NCBI RefSeq assembly: GCF_025466085.1
Contig: NZ_JANLOD010000006.1
Coordinates: forward strand, 1 to 64,000
Direction: 5' to 3'
DNA from: Pseudomonas sp. 14P_8.1_Bac3
Lineage (GTDB): Bacteria > Pseudomonadota > Gammaproteobacteria > Pseudomonadales > Pseudomonadaceae
Length of the DNA: 64,000 nucleotides
Shown piece after piece: positions 54,223 to 62,138 of the stretch (its first letter is position 1; every line of letters begins with the position of its first letter). The notes under the pieces are model-generated. The model ran no database searches and was not told the origin of the DNA. It saw only the letters and a program-made list of their open reading frames with translations. Both the position numbers and the translations under genes were made by a program.

Positions 54223-55482
54223 TCAACACACCTTGCTGGCCTGGAACGGTATCAGATTAATCGCCGGCTGCTCGCCGCAGACCAGCGACGCCAGCGCCCG
54301 AGCGCTGCCACACGCGAGGGTGAACCCCAACGCGCCGTGACCCACGTTGAGCCAGAGATTGCGCAAGCGTGTGACGTCGATAATCGGCTTGCTCAGTGCG
54401 GTGGCCGGGCGCAAACCCGCCCAGGGCCGAGCGTTCGAGAGGTCCAGATCGGGGAAGGTTTCACGCACCTGTTTTTTCAACAACTCGATGCGCAACGGAT
54501 CGATGCGGTCATTACCAGTGCCCATATCGACCATCGCCGCCACCCGCAGGGATTGTCCCAGTGGCGCATAGACGACCTTGCGCGCACTGTCGGTGACGCT
54601 GATGCCGGGCACCCTGCGTACACTCTCTTCGGTCAGGGGGATGTCCAGGCTGTAACCCTTCAACGGGTACAGTGGCAGGTGAATCCCCAGATTCCTGAGC
54701 AACGGCCGGCTCGCGACGCCGGAGCAGATCACCACGCCATCCACCTGCAGCTCGCCCTGGGTGGTCGCCACCGCGGCGATACGCCGGCGTTCACGGCGCA
54801 ATTCCACGACTTCGGTGTTGAACAGTGTCTCGACCTGCCCTGTCGCCATTAGCCGGTCGAGCAACCCTTGGGTAAACAGCCGGCAATCGCCGACCTCTTC
54901 ACTCGGTGTGTGGATCGCCCCGGCCAGGGACGGCCCGATATGGGCCAGGGTGGGTTCCAGCGCCAGGCACTGCTCGCGGCTCAGGCCATGCTGTTGCGAG
55001 CCGAGCGCCGCCTGGAACGCCACCTGCTGCATGCCGGCCGCCAACGATCGGCTATCGCGGTACACGATCAGCTTGCCATTGCGCCGGTAGTTGAATTGCA
55101 GGGCATCGCCGACCATCAACTGGTGGACGAGCTCACGGCTGTAGTAGGACAGTTCGAGCAGCTCGGCGGTGGTTTTACGGCTGCGACCCAGGGTGCAGGC
55201 CCGCATGAAATTCAGGCACCAGCGCCATTGATGAAGGTCCAGGCGCGGGTGGAAACGCAACGGTGAATCGGCGTTCAGCAACCAATCGGGCAAGTTGCCC
55301 AGTACCCCTGGGCCGGCCAGTGGTGCGACGTAGCTGTAACTCAACTGTCCGCCATTGGCGTAACTCGCGCCCTGGGCGGCCGCCTCAAGACGATCGACCA
55401 GGGTGACCTTGAGTCCCTGACGGGCCAGATACCAGGCCGTAGTCACGCCCACAACGCCCGCACCGATCACACATACATGCAT
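54223..55482 (-). CDS. D-amino-acid dehydrogenase (DadA-like FAD oxidoreductase)
   Basis: About 419 residues. The FAD-binding GxGxxG is at the N-terminus (VCVIGAGVVGVTTAWYLARQG), with YANGGQLSYSYVAPLAGPGV and the C-terminal RLRNLWLNVGHGALGFTLACGSAR typical of DadA-like flavoproteins. The frame runs to 55653, but ATG at 55482 starts right at the FAD motif and has AGGAA 9 nt upstream. It oxidises D-amino acids to 2-oxo acids via imines at the membrane. It heads the importer operon and is divergent from a LysR gene. Confidence 0.92.
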   Translation of the reverse strand: MHVCVIGAGVVGVTTAWYLARQGLKVTLVDRLEAAAQGASYANGGQLSYSYVAPLAGPGVLGNLPDWLLNADSPLRFHPRLDLHQWRWCLNFMRACTLGRSRKTTAELLELSYYSRELVHQLMVGDALQFNYRRNGKLIVYRDSRSLAAGMQQVAFQAALGSQQHGLSREQCLALEPTLAHIGPSLAGAIHTPSEEVGDCRLFTQGLLDRLMATGQVETLFNTEVVELRRERRRIAAVATTQGELQVDGVVICSGVASRPLLRNLGIHLPLYPLKGYSLDIPLTEESVRRVPGISVTDSARKVVYAPLGQSLRVAAMVDMGTGNDRIDPLRIELLKKQVRETFPDLDLSNARPWAGLRPATALSKPIIDVTRLRNLWLNVGHGALGFTLACGSARALASLVCGEQPAINLIPFQASKVC

Positions 55483-55581
55483 TGCCGCTATTCCTGACGT
55501 AGCCGGCTCGCTCACTACGAGTCCGTGGTGGCATTGTTGACAGCCGCAAATGGCACCGTCCAATATCCATAGCGACCGTAT

Positions 55582-55600
55582 CCATAGCCTGGGGTTATGG
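55582..55600. promoter_or_regulatory. Candidate LysR operator, T-N11-A palindrome, copy 1
   Basis: CCATAGCC-TGG-GGTTATGG is a near-perfect inverted repeat; its inner 15 bp ATAGCCTGGGGTTAT fits T-N11-A. It lies between the divergent dadA-like gene (55482) and LysR gene (55620), 20 bp before the LysR start. A 10-bp direct repeat TATCCATAGC at 55564-55573 and 55579-55588 overlaps it. Confidence 0.65.
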
Positions 55601-55619
55601 GGCAACACTTGAGGCAAGC

Positions 55620-56519
55620 ATGCGTCTACGTCACATTGAAGTGTTCCAGGCAATACGCCTCACCGGCTCGGTCAGTCGTGCCGCCGAGATTCTGCGCATC
55701 TCCCAGCCTGCGGCGAGCAAGACCTTGCAGCACATGGAAATGCAATTGGGGTTCAGTCTGTTCGAACGCGTGAAGGGTCGCCTGCAACTGACCCATGAAG
55801 CCGAACTGCTCGGGCCGGAAGTCGAGAAAGTATTTCGCGAGTTGGAAAACGTCAGGCGTCTGGCGCGTAACCTGCGCCAACACCCCGAAGGGCTGCTGCG
55901 CCTGGGCTGCGTACCGAGTCTGGGGCTCAGCCTGCTACCCCAGGCCATCGCACTCAGCCGCGCCCGGCAGCCGGGTGTGATGATCGATTTGCAGACCGGC
56001 CACACCGCCGGGTTGATCGCCAGCCTGCTGGCACGCGAGATCGACATCGCGATTGTCTTCAACCCCTCGCACCACCCCGGCATACGCAGTGTTTCTTTGG
56101 GCGAATCCGAGCTGGTCTGCCTCAGCACCGACCCCGATACCTCGCCCCTGACCCTGGATAACCTGACCACGCAAAGCCAGATCCGACTGCCCCAGGATGA
56201 CCCGCTCGGCGGCTTGCTGCCGTCACTGCACGAGACTGAACTGCCGCACGCAGACAGCGCCATCAAAGTGCAGACCTACTACGTTGCGTGCGCCCTGGCA
56301 CAGGCCGGGTGTGGTTACGCCATCGTCGATGCCCTGACGGCGCAGGCCATGTTGCGGCCGGGTTGCTTCATCCGTCCGGTACGCCCGCGAATCCCGTTCA
56401 AGCTGGCGGCGCTGGTGCATGAGTCCAACACCTTGTCGAAGCTCGACCACAACTTTATCGAGCTGTTGCAAACCCTCGGAAGCCGTCTGGACCTCCCGAT
56501 GCACAGCAGCACTGAATAA
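55620..56519 (+). CDS. LysR-family regulator of the D-amino-acid/peptide operon
   Basis: A 299-residue LysR protein with HTH at residues 1-60 (LTGSVSRAAEILRISQPAASKTLQHME) and an effector domain beginning near 90. It lies between the divergent dadA-peptide-transport operon and the ridA-like gene, with matching T-N11-A palindromes on both sides. It is the probable regulator of both units. Confidence 0.92.
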   Translation: MRLRHIEVFQAIRLTGSVSRAAEILRISQPAASKTLQHMEMQLGFSLFERVKGRLQLTHEAELLGPEVEKVFRELENVRRLARNLRQHPEGLLRLGCVPSLGLSLLPQAIALSRARQPGVMIDLQTGHTAGLIASLLAREIDIAIVFNPSHHPGIRSVSLGESELVCLSTDPDTSPLTLDNLTTQSQIRLPQDDPLGGLLPSLHETELPHADSAIKVQTYYVACALAQAGCGYAIVDALTAQAMLRPGCFIRPVRPRIPFKLAALVHESNTLSKLDHNFIELLQTLGSRLDLPMHSSTE

Positions 56520-56530
56520 CCTCAGGTTAT
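56516..56530. promoter_or_regulatory. Candidate LysR operator, copy 2
   Basis: ATAACCT-C-AGGTTAT is a perfect palindrome at the end of the LysR gene, about 80 bp upstream of the ridA-like gene. It matches copy 1 at 12 of 15 positions and both share GGTTATGG. Confidence 0.6.
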
Positions 56531-56610
56531 GGATGCTCCCCTACCACGCATTGGTCAGCGCGGGGGTAATCCTCTAGGGTGTCGGGTCCCTCTATCGTCA
56601 GGAAATTGCC

Positions 56611-56967
56611 ATGCCGATCAAACGACTGAACGTTAATTCACGACTCAGCGGCGCTGTGGTCTTTGGTCCGCAAGTGTTCGTGTCCGGGCAAGTGCCCGAC
56701 AACCGACAAGCTGATTGCGCGGACCAAACCGTCGAAGTGCTGGCGAAAATCGATGCGCTGCTGGCTGAAGCCAACAGCGACAACAGCCGACTGCTCAGTG
56801 CGCAAATCTGGCTGAAAGACATTGGTCGCGACTTCGCTGCCATGAACACAGCCTGGAGCGCCTGGTTGCCCGAGGGCTGCGCACCTGCGCGAGCCACGAT
56901 CCAGGCTGACCTGGCCAGCCCCGATGTTCTGGTTGAAATCATGGTGACGGCCGCGGTCAGGGACTGA
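56611..56967 (+). CDS. RidA/YjgF-family protein of the D-amino-acid regulon
   Basis: A 118-residue protein with GPQVFVSGQVPDNRQADC, QTVEVLAKIDALLAEANSDNS, the FAAMNTAWSAWL region and the ending PARATIQADLASPDVLVEIMV that holds the key Arg. This variant form is typical of RidA proteins linked to amino-acid oxidases. AGGAA lies 7 nt before the ATG. It should clear the imines or enamines made by the dadA-like enzyme. Confidence 0.92.
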   Translation: MPIKRLNVNSRLSGAVVFGPQVFVSGQVPDNRQADCADQTVEVLAKIDALLAEANSDNSRLLSAQIWLKDIGRDFAAMNTAWSAWLPEGCAPARATIQADLASPDVLVEIMVTAAVRD

Positions 56968-57021
56968 AGGCTGCTGATAGCGGCCGCGTTTCGGTGGTAT
57001 CCGGGCGCTGTCGGCTAAAGA

Positions 57022-57113
57022 CCATCGCGAGCATGCTCGCTCCTACAGGGTTCTGTGGTGTGCGACAGGGCCGGGTTCACGCAACACCTGTAGGAGCCAG
57101 CTTGCTGGCGATG
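57022..57113. repeat. REP doublet
   Basis: Two REP cores, 57022-57050 (GCATGCTCGCTCCTACAGG) and 57087-57113 (CCTGTAGGAGCCAGCTTGCT), lie between the RidA-like and KaiC-like genes. Confidence 0.85.
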
Positions 57114-57261
57114 CACGCAGGTGCGCCTTGCCTCACGAACAGGCTGCCAAATGGGGCCTCTCGGGAATTTCTTTATCTCGGAAACGCGGCTCCCAAGCAG
57201 AAATGGAGTAGCATCCCATTAGCTTGGTTAAACAGATGTTTTTTCGGATCAGGGTCGCATT

Positions 57262-58701
57262 GTGGAAAAGCTAAAACGCCTTCAAAGTGGAATAGAAGGG
57301 CTCGATGCTCTGCTCAAGGGCGGCCTCGTCGAGGGTGCTTCATACATAATCCAGGGACGCCCAGGGTCTGGAAAAACGATCCTCGCGAACCAGCTTGGTT
57401 TCCATCATGCGAAAAACGGAGGCCGGGTTCTGGTCGCCACACTGCTGGCCGAATCGCATGACCGCCTTTTTCAGTTCCTCTCCACGCTTAGTTTCTTCGA
57501 CTCTTCCAAGGTGGGTGCCGAAATCCAATTTGTCAGTGCGTTTGACACGTTGGAAAACGAAGGCCTGGATGAGGTAGTAAAGCTGCTTCGACGCGAAATA
57601 AGCCGTCAGAAAGCCACGGTTATGGTGGTAGATGGCCTGCTTAATGCGCGCTCAAAGGCCGAATCACCCATCGACACCAAAAAATTCATCTCAGAGTTGC
57701 AAGGGCACGCCGCTTTCGCCGGTTGCACAGTGCTGTTTCTGACCAGCTCCCGTCTCGACGATGGCAGCCCCGAACACACCATGGTCGATGGCGTGATTGA
57801 AATGGGTGAAGAGCTCTATGGCACCCGCTCGGTACGCCGTATTCAACTGCGTAAAACGCGCGGCAGCGGGGCGATGACCGGCCTGCATGAGTGTGAAATT
57901 ACCGATCAGGGACTAGTCGTTTACCCGCGAATCGAAAGTCTCTACAGCCACCCTACTTCCCCTGATAGCGCCGACATGACGCGCATTCCCAGCGGCATCG
58001 ATTCGCTGGACACCATCTTGGGCGGTGGCCTGCACAGCTCCAGTGTATCGCTGGTCATGGGACCGTCGGGCATTGGCAAAACCACGCTTGGCCTTAAATT
58101 CCTGGCCGAATCGACAGTGGATGCTCCTGGCCTGCATTTCGGCTTTTATGAAAGCCCACAACGCTTGCGCCTCAAGGGCCTGTCACTGGGTATCGATATT
58201 CAAGGCATGGAAGTTAGCGGTGCGTTGAGTATTGCCTGGCAACCGACCACCGAGGGACTGCTCGATGCAGTCGGTGCACGACTGTTGAGCATTGTCGAGG
58301 AAAGAGGCATCAAGCGCTTATTCATCGATAGCCTGAGCGGCATGACTCGAGTCGCGACAAATCCGGCACGGGTGACCGACTTTTTGAGTGCACTGATGAA
58401 CGAGCTGCGATCGAGGGGCGTTACCGTATTTGTGTCGTGGGAGATGCGCGATTTATTTGGCTCGGAGGTCAGCTCACCGAATTCGGACTTGTCCAGTATC
58501 GTCGACAACCTGATGTTGATGCGGTTCTTTGAAAATCACGCTGAACTAAGCAGGACGCTTTCGATTCTCAAAGTACGTGACAGCTCTTACGATCCTTCTC
58601 GTTTTGAGGTCGTCATCCGTGATCAAGATGTTTTTCTGAAAAAGCCGTCAAGGCATGAACCGCCAGTCGCCACTGAATCATCGCCTGGTACACATGCTTA
58701 A
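57262..58701 (+). CDS. KaiC/RadA-superfamily double ATPase
   Basis: A 479-residue protein with two KaiC-type ATPase domains. Walker A motifs are GRPGSGKT at about residue 33 and GPSGIGKTT at about 269. Each domain starts with a KaiC-like GIEGLDALLKGGL or GIDSLDTILGGGL. Walker B strands are TVMVVDGLL and RLFIDSLSG. The start is GTG at 57262 with AGGG upstream. No KaiA or KaiB gene is present; 23 bp downstream is a single-domain response regulator, as in KaiC-like signalling modules of heterotrophs. Confidence 0.92.
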   Translation: MEKLKRLQSGIEGLDALLKGGLVEGASYIIQGRPGSGKTILANQLGFHHAKNGGRVLVATLLAESHDRLFQFLSTLSFFDSSKVGAEIQFVSAFDTLENEGLDEVVKLLRREISRQKATVMVVDGLLNARSKAESPIDTKKFISELQGHAAFAGCTVLFLTSSRLDDGSPEHTMVDGVIEMGEELYGTRSVRRIQLRKTRGSGAMTGLHECEITDQGLVVYPRIESLYSHPTSPDSADMTRIPSGIDSLDTILGGGLHSSSVSLVMGPSGIGKTTLGLKFLAESTVDAPGLHFGFYESPQRLRLKGLSLGIDIQGMEVSGALSIAWQPTTEGLLDAVGARLLSIVEERGIKRLFIDSLSGMTRVATNPARVTDFLSALMNELRSRGVTVFVSWEMRDLFGSEVSSPNSDLSSIVDNLMLMRFFENHAELSRTLSILKVRDSSYDPSRFEVVIRDQDVFLKKPSRHEPPVATESSPGTHA

Positions 58702-58724
58702 GCCTTCGAGCGGGTTGAATTGAA

Positions 58725-59087
58725 ATGACCACCATCCTGGTCGTCGACGACGAGTATCTGATCGCTGACATTCTCAGCTTCGCGCTGGAGGACGAGGGGT
58801 TCATGGTCGTTAAGGCCAGCAACGGTCAAAAAGGTCTCGAGGTGCTGGACCGAGAGCGTCCAGCCTTGATCATTACTGATTTCATGATGCCGGTGATGGA
58901 TGGCCAAGAGTTCGCCACAGCTGTCCGGGCCCTTCCATCAGCCAATCATTTACCGATCATTTTGATGAGCGGCGCTCAGGCGCACATAGGCATGCAAAGG
59001 CCGGATCTGTTTGACGCTGTGTTGGCGAAGCCATTCAACATCGATTTGATCATTGCCGAAATCAGGAAGCTCCTGTCTTCTGATTGA
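58725..59087 (+). CDS. Single-domain response regulator (CheY-like)
   Basis: A 120-residue receiver domain only. Acidic pair in LVVDDEYLI, phosphoacceptor Asp in LIITDFMMPVMDG, Ser/Thr in ILMSGAQ and Lys in VLAKPFN. No output domain. It is 23 bp after the KaiC-like gene and probably acts with it; the cognate kinase is not in this stretch. Confidence 0.93.
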   Translation: MTTILVVDDEYLIADILSFALEDEGFMVVKASNGQKGLEVLDRERPALIITDFMMPVMDGQEFATAVRALPSANHLPIILMSGAQAHIGMQRPDLFDAVLAKPFNIDLIIAEIRKLLSSD

Positions 59088-59131
59088 TCAGAACATGACG
59101 TCTCGGCGACAAGCGTCATGTTCGTTAACGA

Positions 59132-60265
59132 TCAGTGCCCCATCACTTCATCCAGTGCCTGCTCGAGGGTGCTGACCGTGCGCTCGATATTCTGCAGCTT
59201 TTCGAGCCCGAACAAACCGATGCGGAAGGTCTGGAAGTCGGCCGGTTCGTCGCATTGCAACGGCACCCCGGCGGCGATCTGCAGGCCGTGACTGGCAAAT
59301 TTCTTGCCGCTCTTGATATCGGCATCATCGGTGTAGCTCACCACGACGCCAGGGGCCTGGAAGCCGGCTGCGGCCACGCTTTTGATGCCTTTGCCGGTCA
59401 ACATCGCCCGCACCCGATCGCCCAGGGTCTGTTGTTCGTCGCGAACCTTGTCAAAACCGTAGGCTTGCGTTTCTTTCATCACTTCGTTGAATCGCGCGAG
59501 GGCATCACTCGGCATGGTCGCATGGTAGGCATGTCCGCCCTGCTCGTAAGCCTGCATGATCTGCAGCCACTTTTTCAGGTCGCAGGCGAAGCTGCTGCTT
59601 TGCGTCTGTTCGATGCGCTCGAGGGCCAAAGCGCTGAGCATCACCAGGGCGCAGCAAGGCGAGGCGCTCCAGCCTTTCTGCGGTGCGCTGATCAGCAGGT
59701 CGACTGCGCATTGCTGCATATCGACCCAAATCGTGCCGGAGGCGATGCAGTCCAGTACGAACAGGCCACCCACCGCGTGCACCGCGTCGCCGACGGCCCG
59801 CAGGTAGTCGTCGGGCAGGATAATCCCTGATGAGGTTTCAACGTGGGGGGCAAAGACTATCTGCGGCTTCTGCGCCTGAATGGCTGCCAGCACTTCGTCC
59901 AGAGGCGGCGGCGCGTAGGCCGCCTGGCGACCCGTATCGACCGGTCGGGCTTTGAGCACCGTGGTGGCCGCCGGGATGTTGCCCATCTCGAGGATCTGGC
60001 TCCAGCGATAACTGAACCAGCCGTTGCGTATCACCAGGCATTGCTGGTCGGTGGCGAACTGTCGCGCCACCGCTTCCATGCCGAATGTGCCGCTGCCTGG
60101 AACCACCGCCACCGCCTGAGCGTTGTAGACGTGTTTCAGGGTTTGGGAGATGTTCTTCATCACCCCTTGAAATGACTGCGACATGTGGTTGAGTGAGCGG
60201 TCGGTGTAGACCACTGAATACTCGACCAGCCCCTCGGGATCGATACTGGGATAGAGCTTTGACAT
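59132..60265 (-). CDS. Class V aminotransferase (alanine/serine-glyoxylate type)
   Basis: A 377-residue PLP enzyme. The PLP region has VVPGSGTFGMEAVARQF and FAPHVETSSGIILP. The PLP Lys is in LLISAPQKGWS, and GGLFVLDCIASGT contributes the Asp. It resembles alanine-glyoxylate and 2-aminoethylphosphonate-type aminotransferases; the substrate is not decided. A strong AAAGGAG precedes the ATG. Confidence 0.9.
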   Translation of the reverse strand: MSKLYPSIDPEGLVEYSVVYTDRSLNHMSQSFQGVMKNISQTLKHVYNAQAVAVVPGSGTFGMEAVARQFATDQQCLVIRNGWFSYRWSQILEMGNIPAATTVLKARPVDTGRQAAYAPPPLDEVLAAIQAQKPQIVFAPHVETSSGIILPDDYLRAVGDAVHAVGGLFVLDCIASGTIWVDMQQCAVDLLISAPQKGWSASPCCALVMLSALALERIEQTQSSSFACDLKKWLQIMQAYEQGGHAYHATMPSDALARFNEVMKETQAYGFDKVRDEQQTLGDRVRAMLTGKGIKSVAAAGFQAPGVVVSYTDDADIKSGKKFASHGLQIAAGVPLQCDEPADFQTFRIGLFGLEKLQNIERTVSTLEQALDEVMGH

Positions 60266-60449
60266 GGGGTGACTCCTTTGACAGAGATCTTGGTGGTATC
60301 GACCCTGCCCTAAGCCCTGGCAAATGACAAGCTGCTCAATGATCTCGCGCGGCGGACAAAGCCATAAACGCGGGGCTCACGGAGCTTTGCCAGCATTGTC
60401 AGCGCTACGTGTTCAGGCAAGAGCGCCCAAAGCGTATCGAGAGGTTCAC

Positions 60450-60710
60450 CTGAAAAGCTTTTGCACGCTTTGGAATGCGGCACTCATCAAACGACACGGG
60501 TTTCACTTTCAAATGGACAGACGCAATCCTGGGTATGAACTGCAGGATCGAATGACTGCCCGAGGCTACCAGGTGCGCTTTATCTCACCGCGAAAGATGT
60601 TCCGTTACCTCGATCACATTCAAAGCGGCACCGTATCGGCAATGGGCGGTTATGCGCGCAATCACCGCAGGGTTCGGATGTATGAACAAATGACCAGGGG
60701 GAAACCCTGA
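60450..60710 (+). pseudogene. Glycosyltransferase C-terminal fragment
   Basis: The stretch FCTLWNAALIKRHGFHFQMD, then NPGYELQDRMTARGY, FRYLDHIQSGTVSAMGGYAR reads like the C-terminal part of a GT2-type glycosyltransferase. The open frame extends upstream to 60324, but that part does not look homologous to anything. The usual N-terminal GT-A domain is absent, so this is likely a decayed remnant. A family call by memory only. Confidence 0.45.
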
Positions 60711-60904
60711 GGGGGTAGACCCGCATGCAGGATTGCACGTGCGTTCTTAGTCATAACGATTACGTCGACATTTACCCATCAAGTTCCCGCATCGGGTGAC
60801 GATTAAAGTCGCGCTGCCTGCAGACGCCGCAACGAAGCCTGGACCGGTGGTTGCGGCGTGCATACCTTTGCGGTAGACGATCAACAACAGCCCACCGAAT
60901 TACC

Positions 60905-61354
60905 CTAAGGCATACGTGACTCTTCAGTGCCGACCACTTTTTCCAGAAGACTCTCCAGGCTACGCAGTTCCTCCGTCGTGAGGCATTCCGTGAATTCATT
61001 CATCGCGGCAGCCTCCATCGGCGGAAACATTGATCTCAATGTTTCGCCTTTGTCGGTCAGCATCAGACGCATCTGGCGTCGATCTTGACCGTCCTGGCTA
61101 CGGACGATCAGGCCTTTGCGTTCAAGGCGATCCAGCATTCGCGTCATCGAAGCGCTGTGAATGGACAGGTGTCGACACAACGCGACCGCCGTGTCATCGC
61201 CGCGACAAATAATCCGCAGCACTTTGAGTTGTGCCGCGGTTATGCCAAGGGGCAGCAGGTGCCGATCCAGCAGCCGATCTTTCAACGCGGCAGTCTGCCC
61301 AAGCAATACTCCGAGGTGAACGGTCTTGAAACTGGCGGCAGAAAAGTTGGCCAT
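60905..61354 (-). CDS. MarR-family transcriptional regulator
   Basis: A 149-residue winged-helix regulator with TAAQLKVLRIICRGDDTAVALCRHL, the recognition helix SIHSASMTRMLDRLERKGLI and the wing RSQDGQDRRQMRLML. The GGAGGAGG ribosome-binding site is strong. It is 62 bp from the TetR gene in the same orientation; both may answer an aromatic or toxic compound, but this is inference. Confidence 0.92.
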   Translation of the reverse strand: MANFSAASFKTVHLGVLLGQTAALKDRLLDRHLLPLGITAAQLKVLRIICRGDDTAVALCRHLSIHSASMTRMLDRLERKGLIVRSQDGQDRRQMRLMLTDKGETLRSMFPPMEAAAMNEFTECLTTEELRSLESLLEKVVGTEESRMP

Positions 61355-61416
61355 GTGTTCCCCTCCTCCAATGCGTGGGCAGATCGTTGTGTAGCTTCGT
61401 GCCGCAACGAAATCAA

Positions 61417-62022
61417 TCAGTTATCGGGCACCAGCACCTTTTGAATGGCCGGACCGATGATCCTCACCAGCTCTTCATGTTCTGCGGCAACCATCATCGG
61501 CACGCCAATGATGCGGCGACTGACCACCATGCCGACCAGCAAGGAAGCCGCGAGGCCGGATCGCAGCTTCGCTTCAGGTTCGAGATGCTCGTGAGTTCCA
61601 CCCAGCAATCGCGATTGAATGAAGGCGCGTAACTGATCGCGGGCCTGGTCGTTGACGAACGCGCCACGCAGCGTGGCCATCAACGGTTCCGACTCTTCCG
61701 GGATGCCCTCCCATGCGGTGAGAAACGCACGCACTACTCGCTCGCCCAAGTGTTCGTCCGGCCCTTCATAGAGCGCGTCGAAACGCTCCAGAGCAGAGGC
61801 AGGGATCGCCATCACCGCAGCAAAGAGTTCGTCCTTGGAGCGGAAAAACTGCATGACTTGAGCCACATCGACTCCCGCGTCAGCCGCAACCAGACGCATA
61901 GTCGTGCCGGCAAAACCATCGCTGGCAAAACGCGCACGCGCTGCTTCGAGCACCAGATGCCGCGTGCTATTGGGCCCCGGTCGACGCCCACGACGCGGCG
62001 CAGGGGTGGTTTCTTTCTTCAT
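61417..62022 (-). CDS. TetR-family transcriptional regulator
   Basis: About 201 residues. The HTH is at about 20-65 (FAGTTMRLVAADAGVDVAQVMQFFRSKDEL), and the helical ligand domain follows. The ATG at 62022 has GGA 8 nt upstream and is preferred over in-frame ATGs further up. It is divergent from the CocE/NonD hydrolase gene at 62139 and is its likely repressor. Confidence 0.9.
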   Translation of the reverse strand: MKKETTPAPRRGRRPGPNSTRHLVLEAARARFASDGFAGTTMRLVAADAGVDVAQVMQFFRSKDELFAAVMAIPASALERFDALYEGPDEHLGERVVRAFLTAWEGIPEESEPLMATLRGAFVNDQARDQLRAFIQSRLLGGTHEHLEPEAKLRSGLAASLLVGMVVSRRIIGVPMMVAAEHEELVRIIGPAIQKVLVPDN

Positions 62023-62138
62023 AGTCATATCCAAATTATTACGAAACATCGTCCATATCAACGACTGTTGAATTAATTTCCTGATCGCCGTACCTTACTG
62101 GAATCGATCCCATAATCAAGAACAATAAGGAATCCAGC

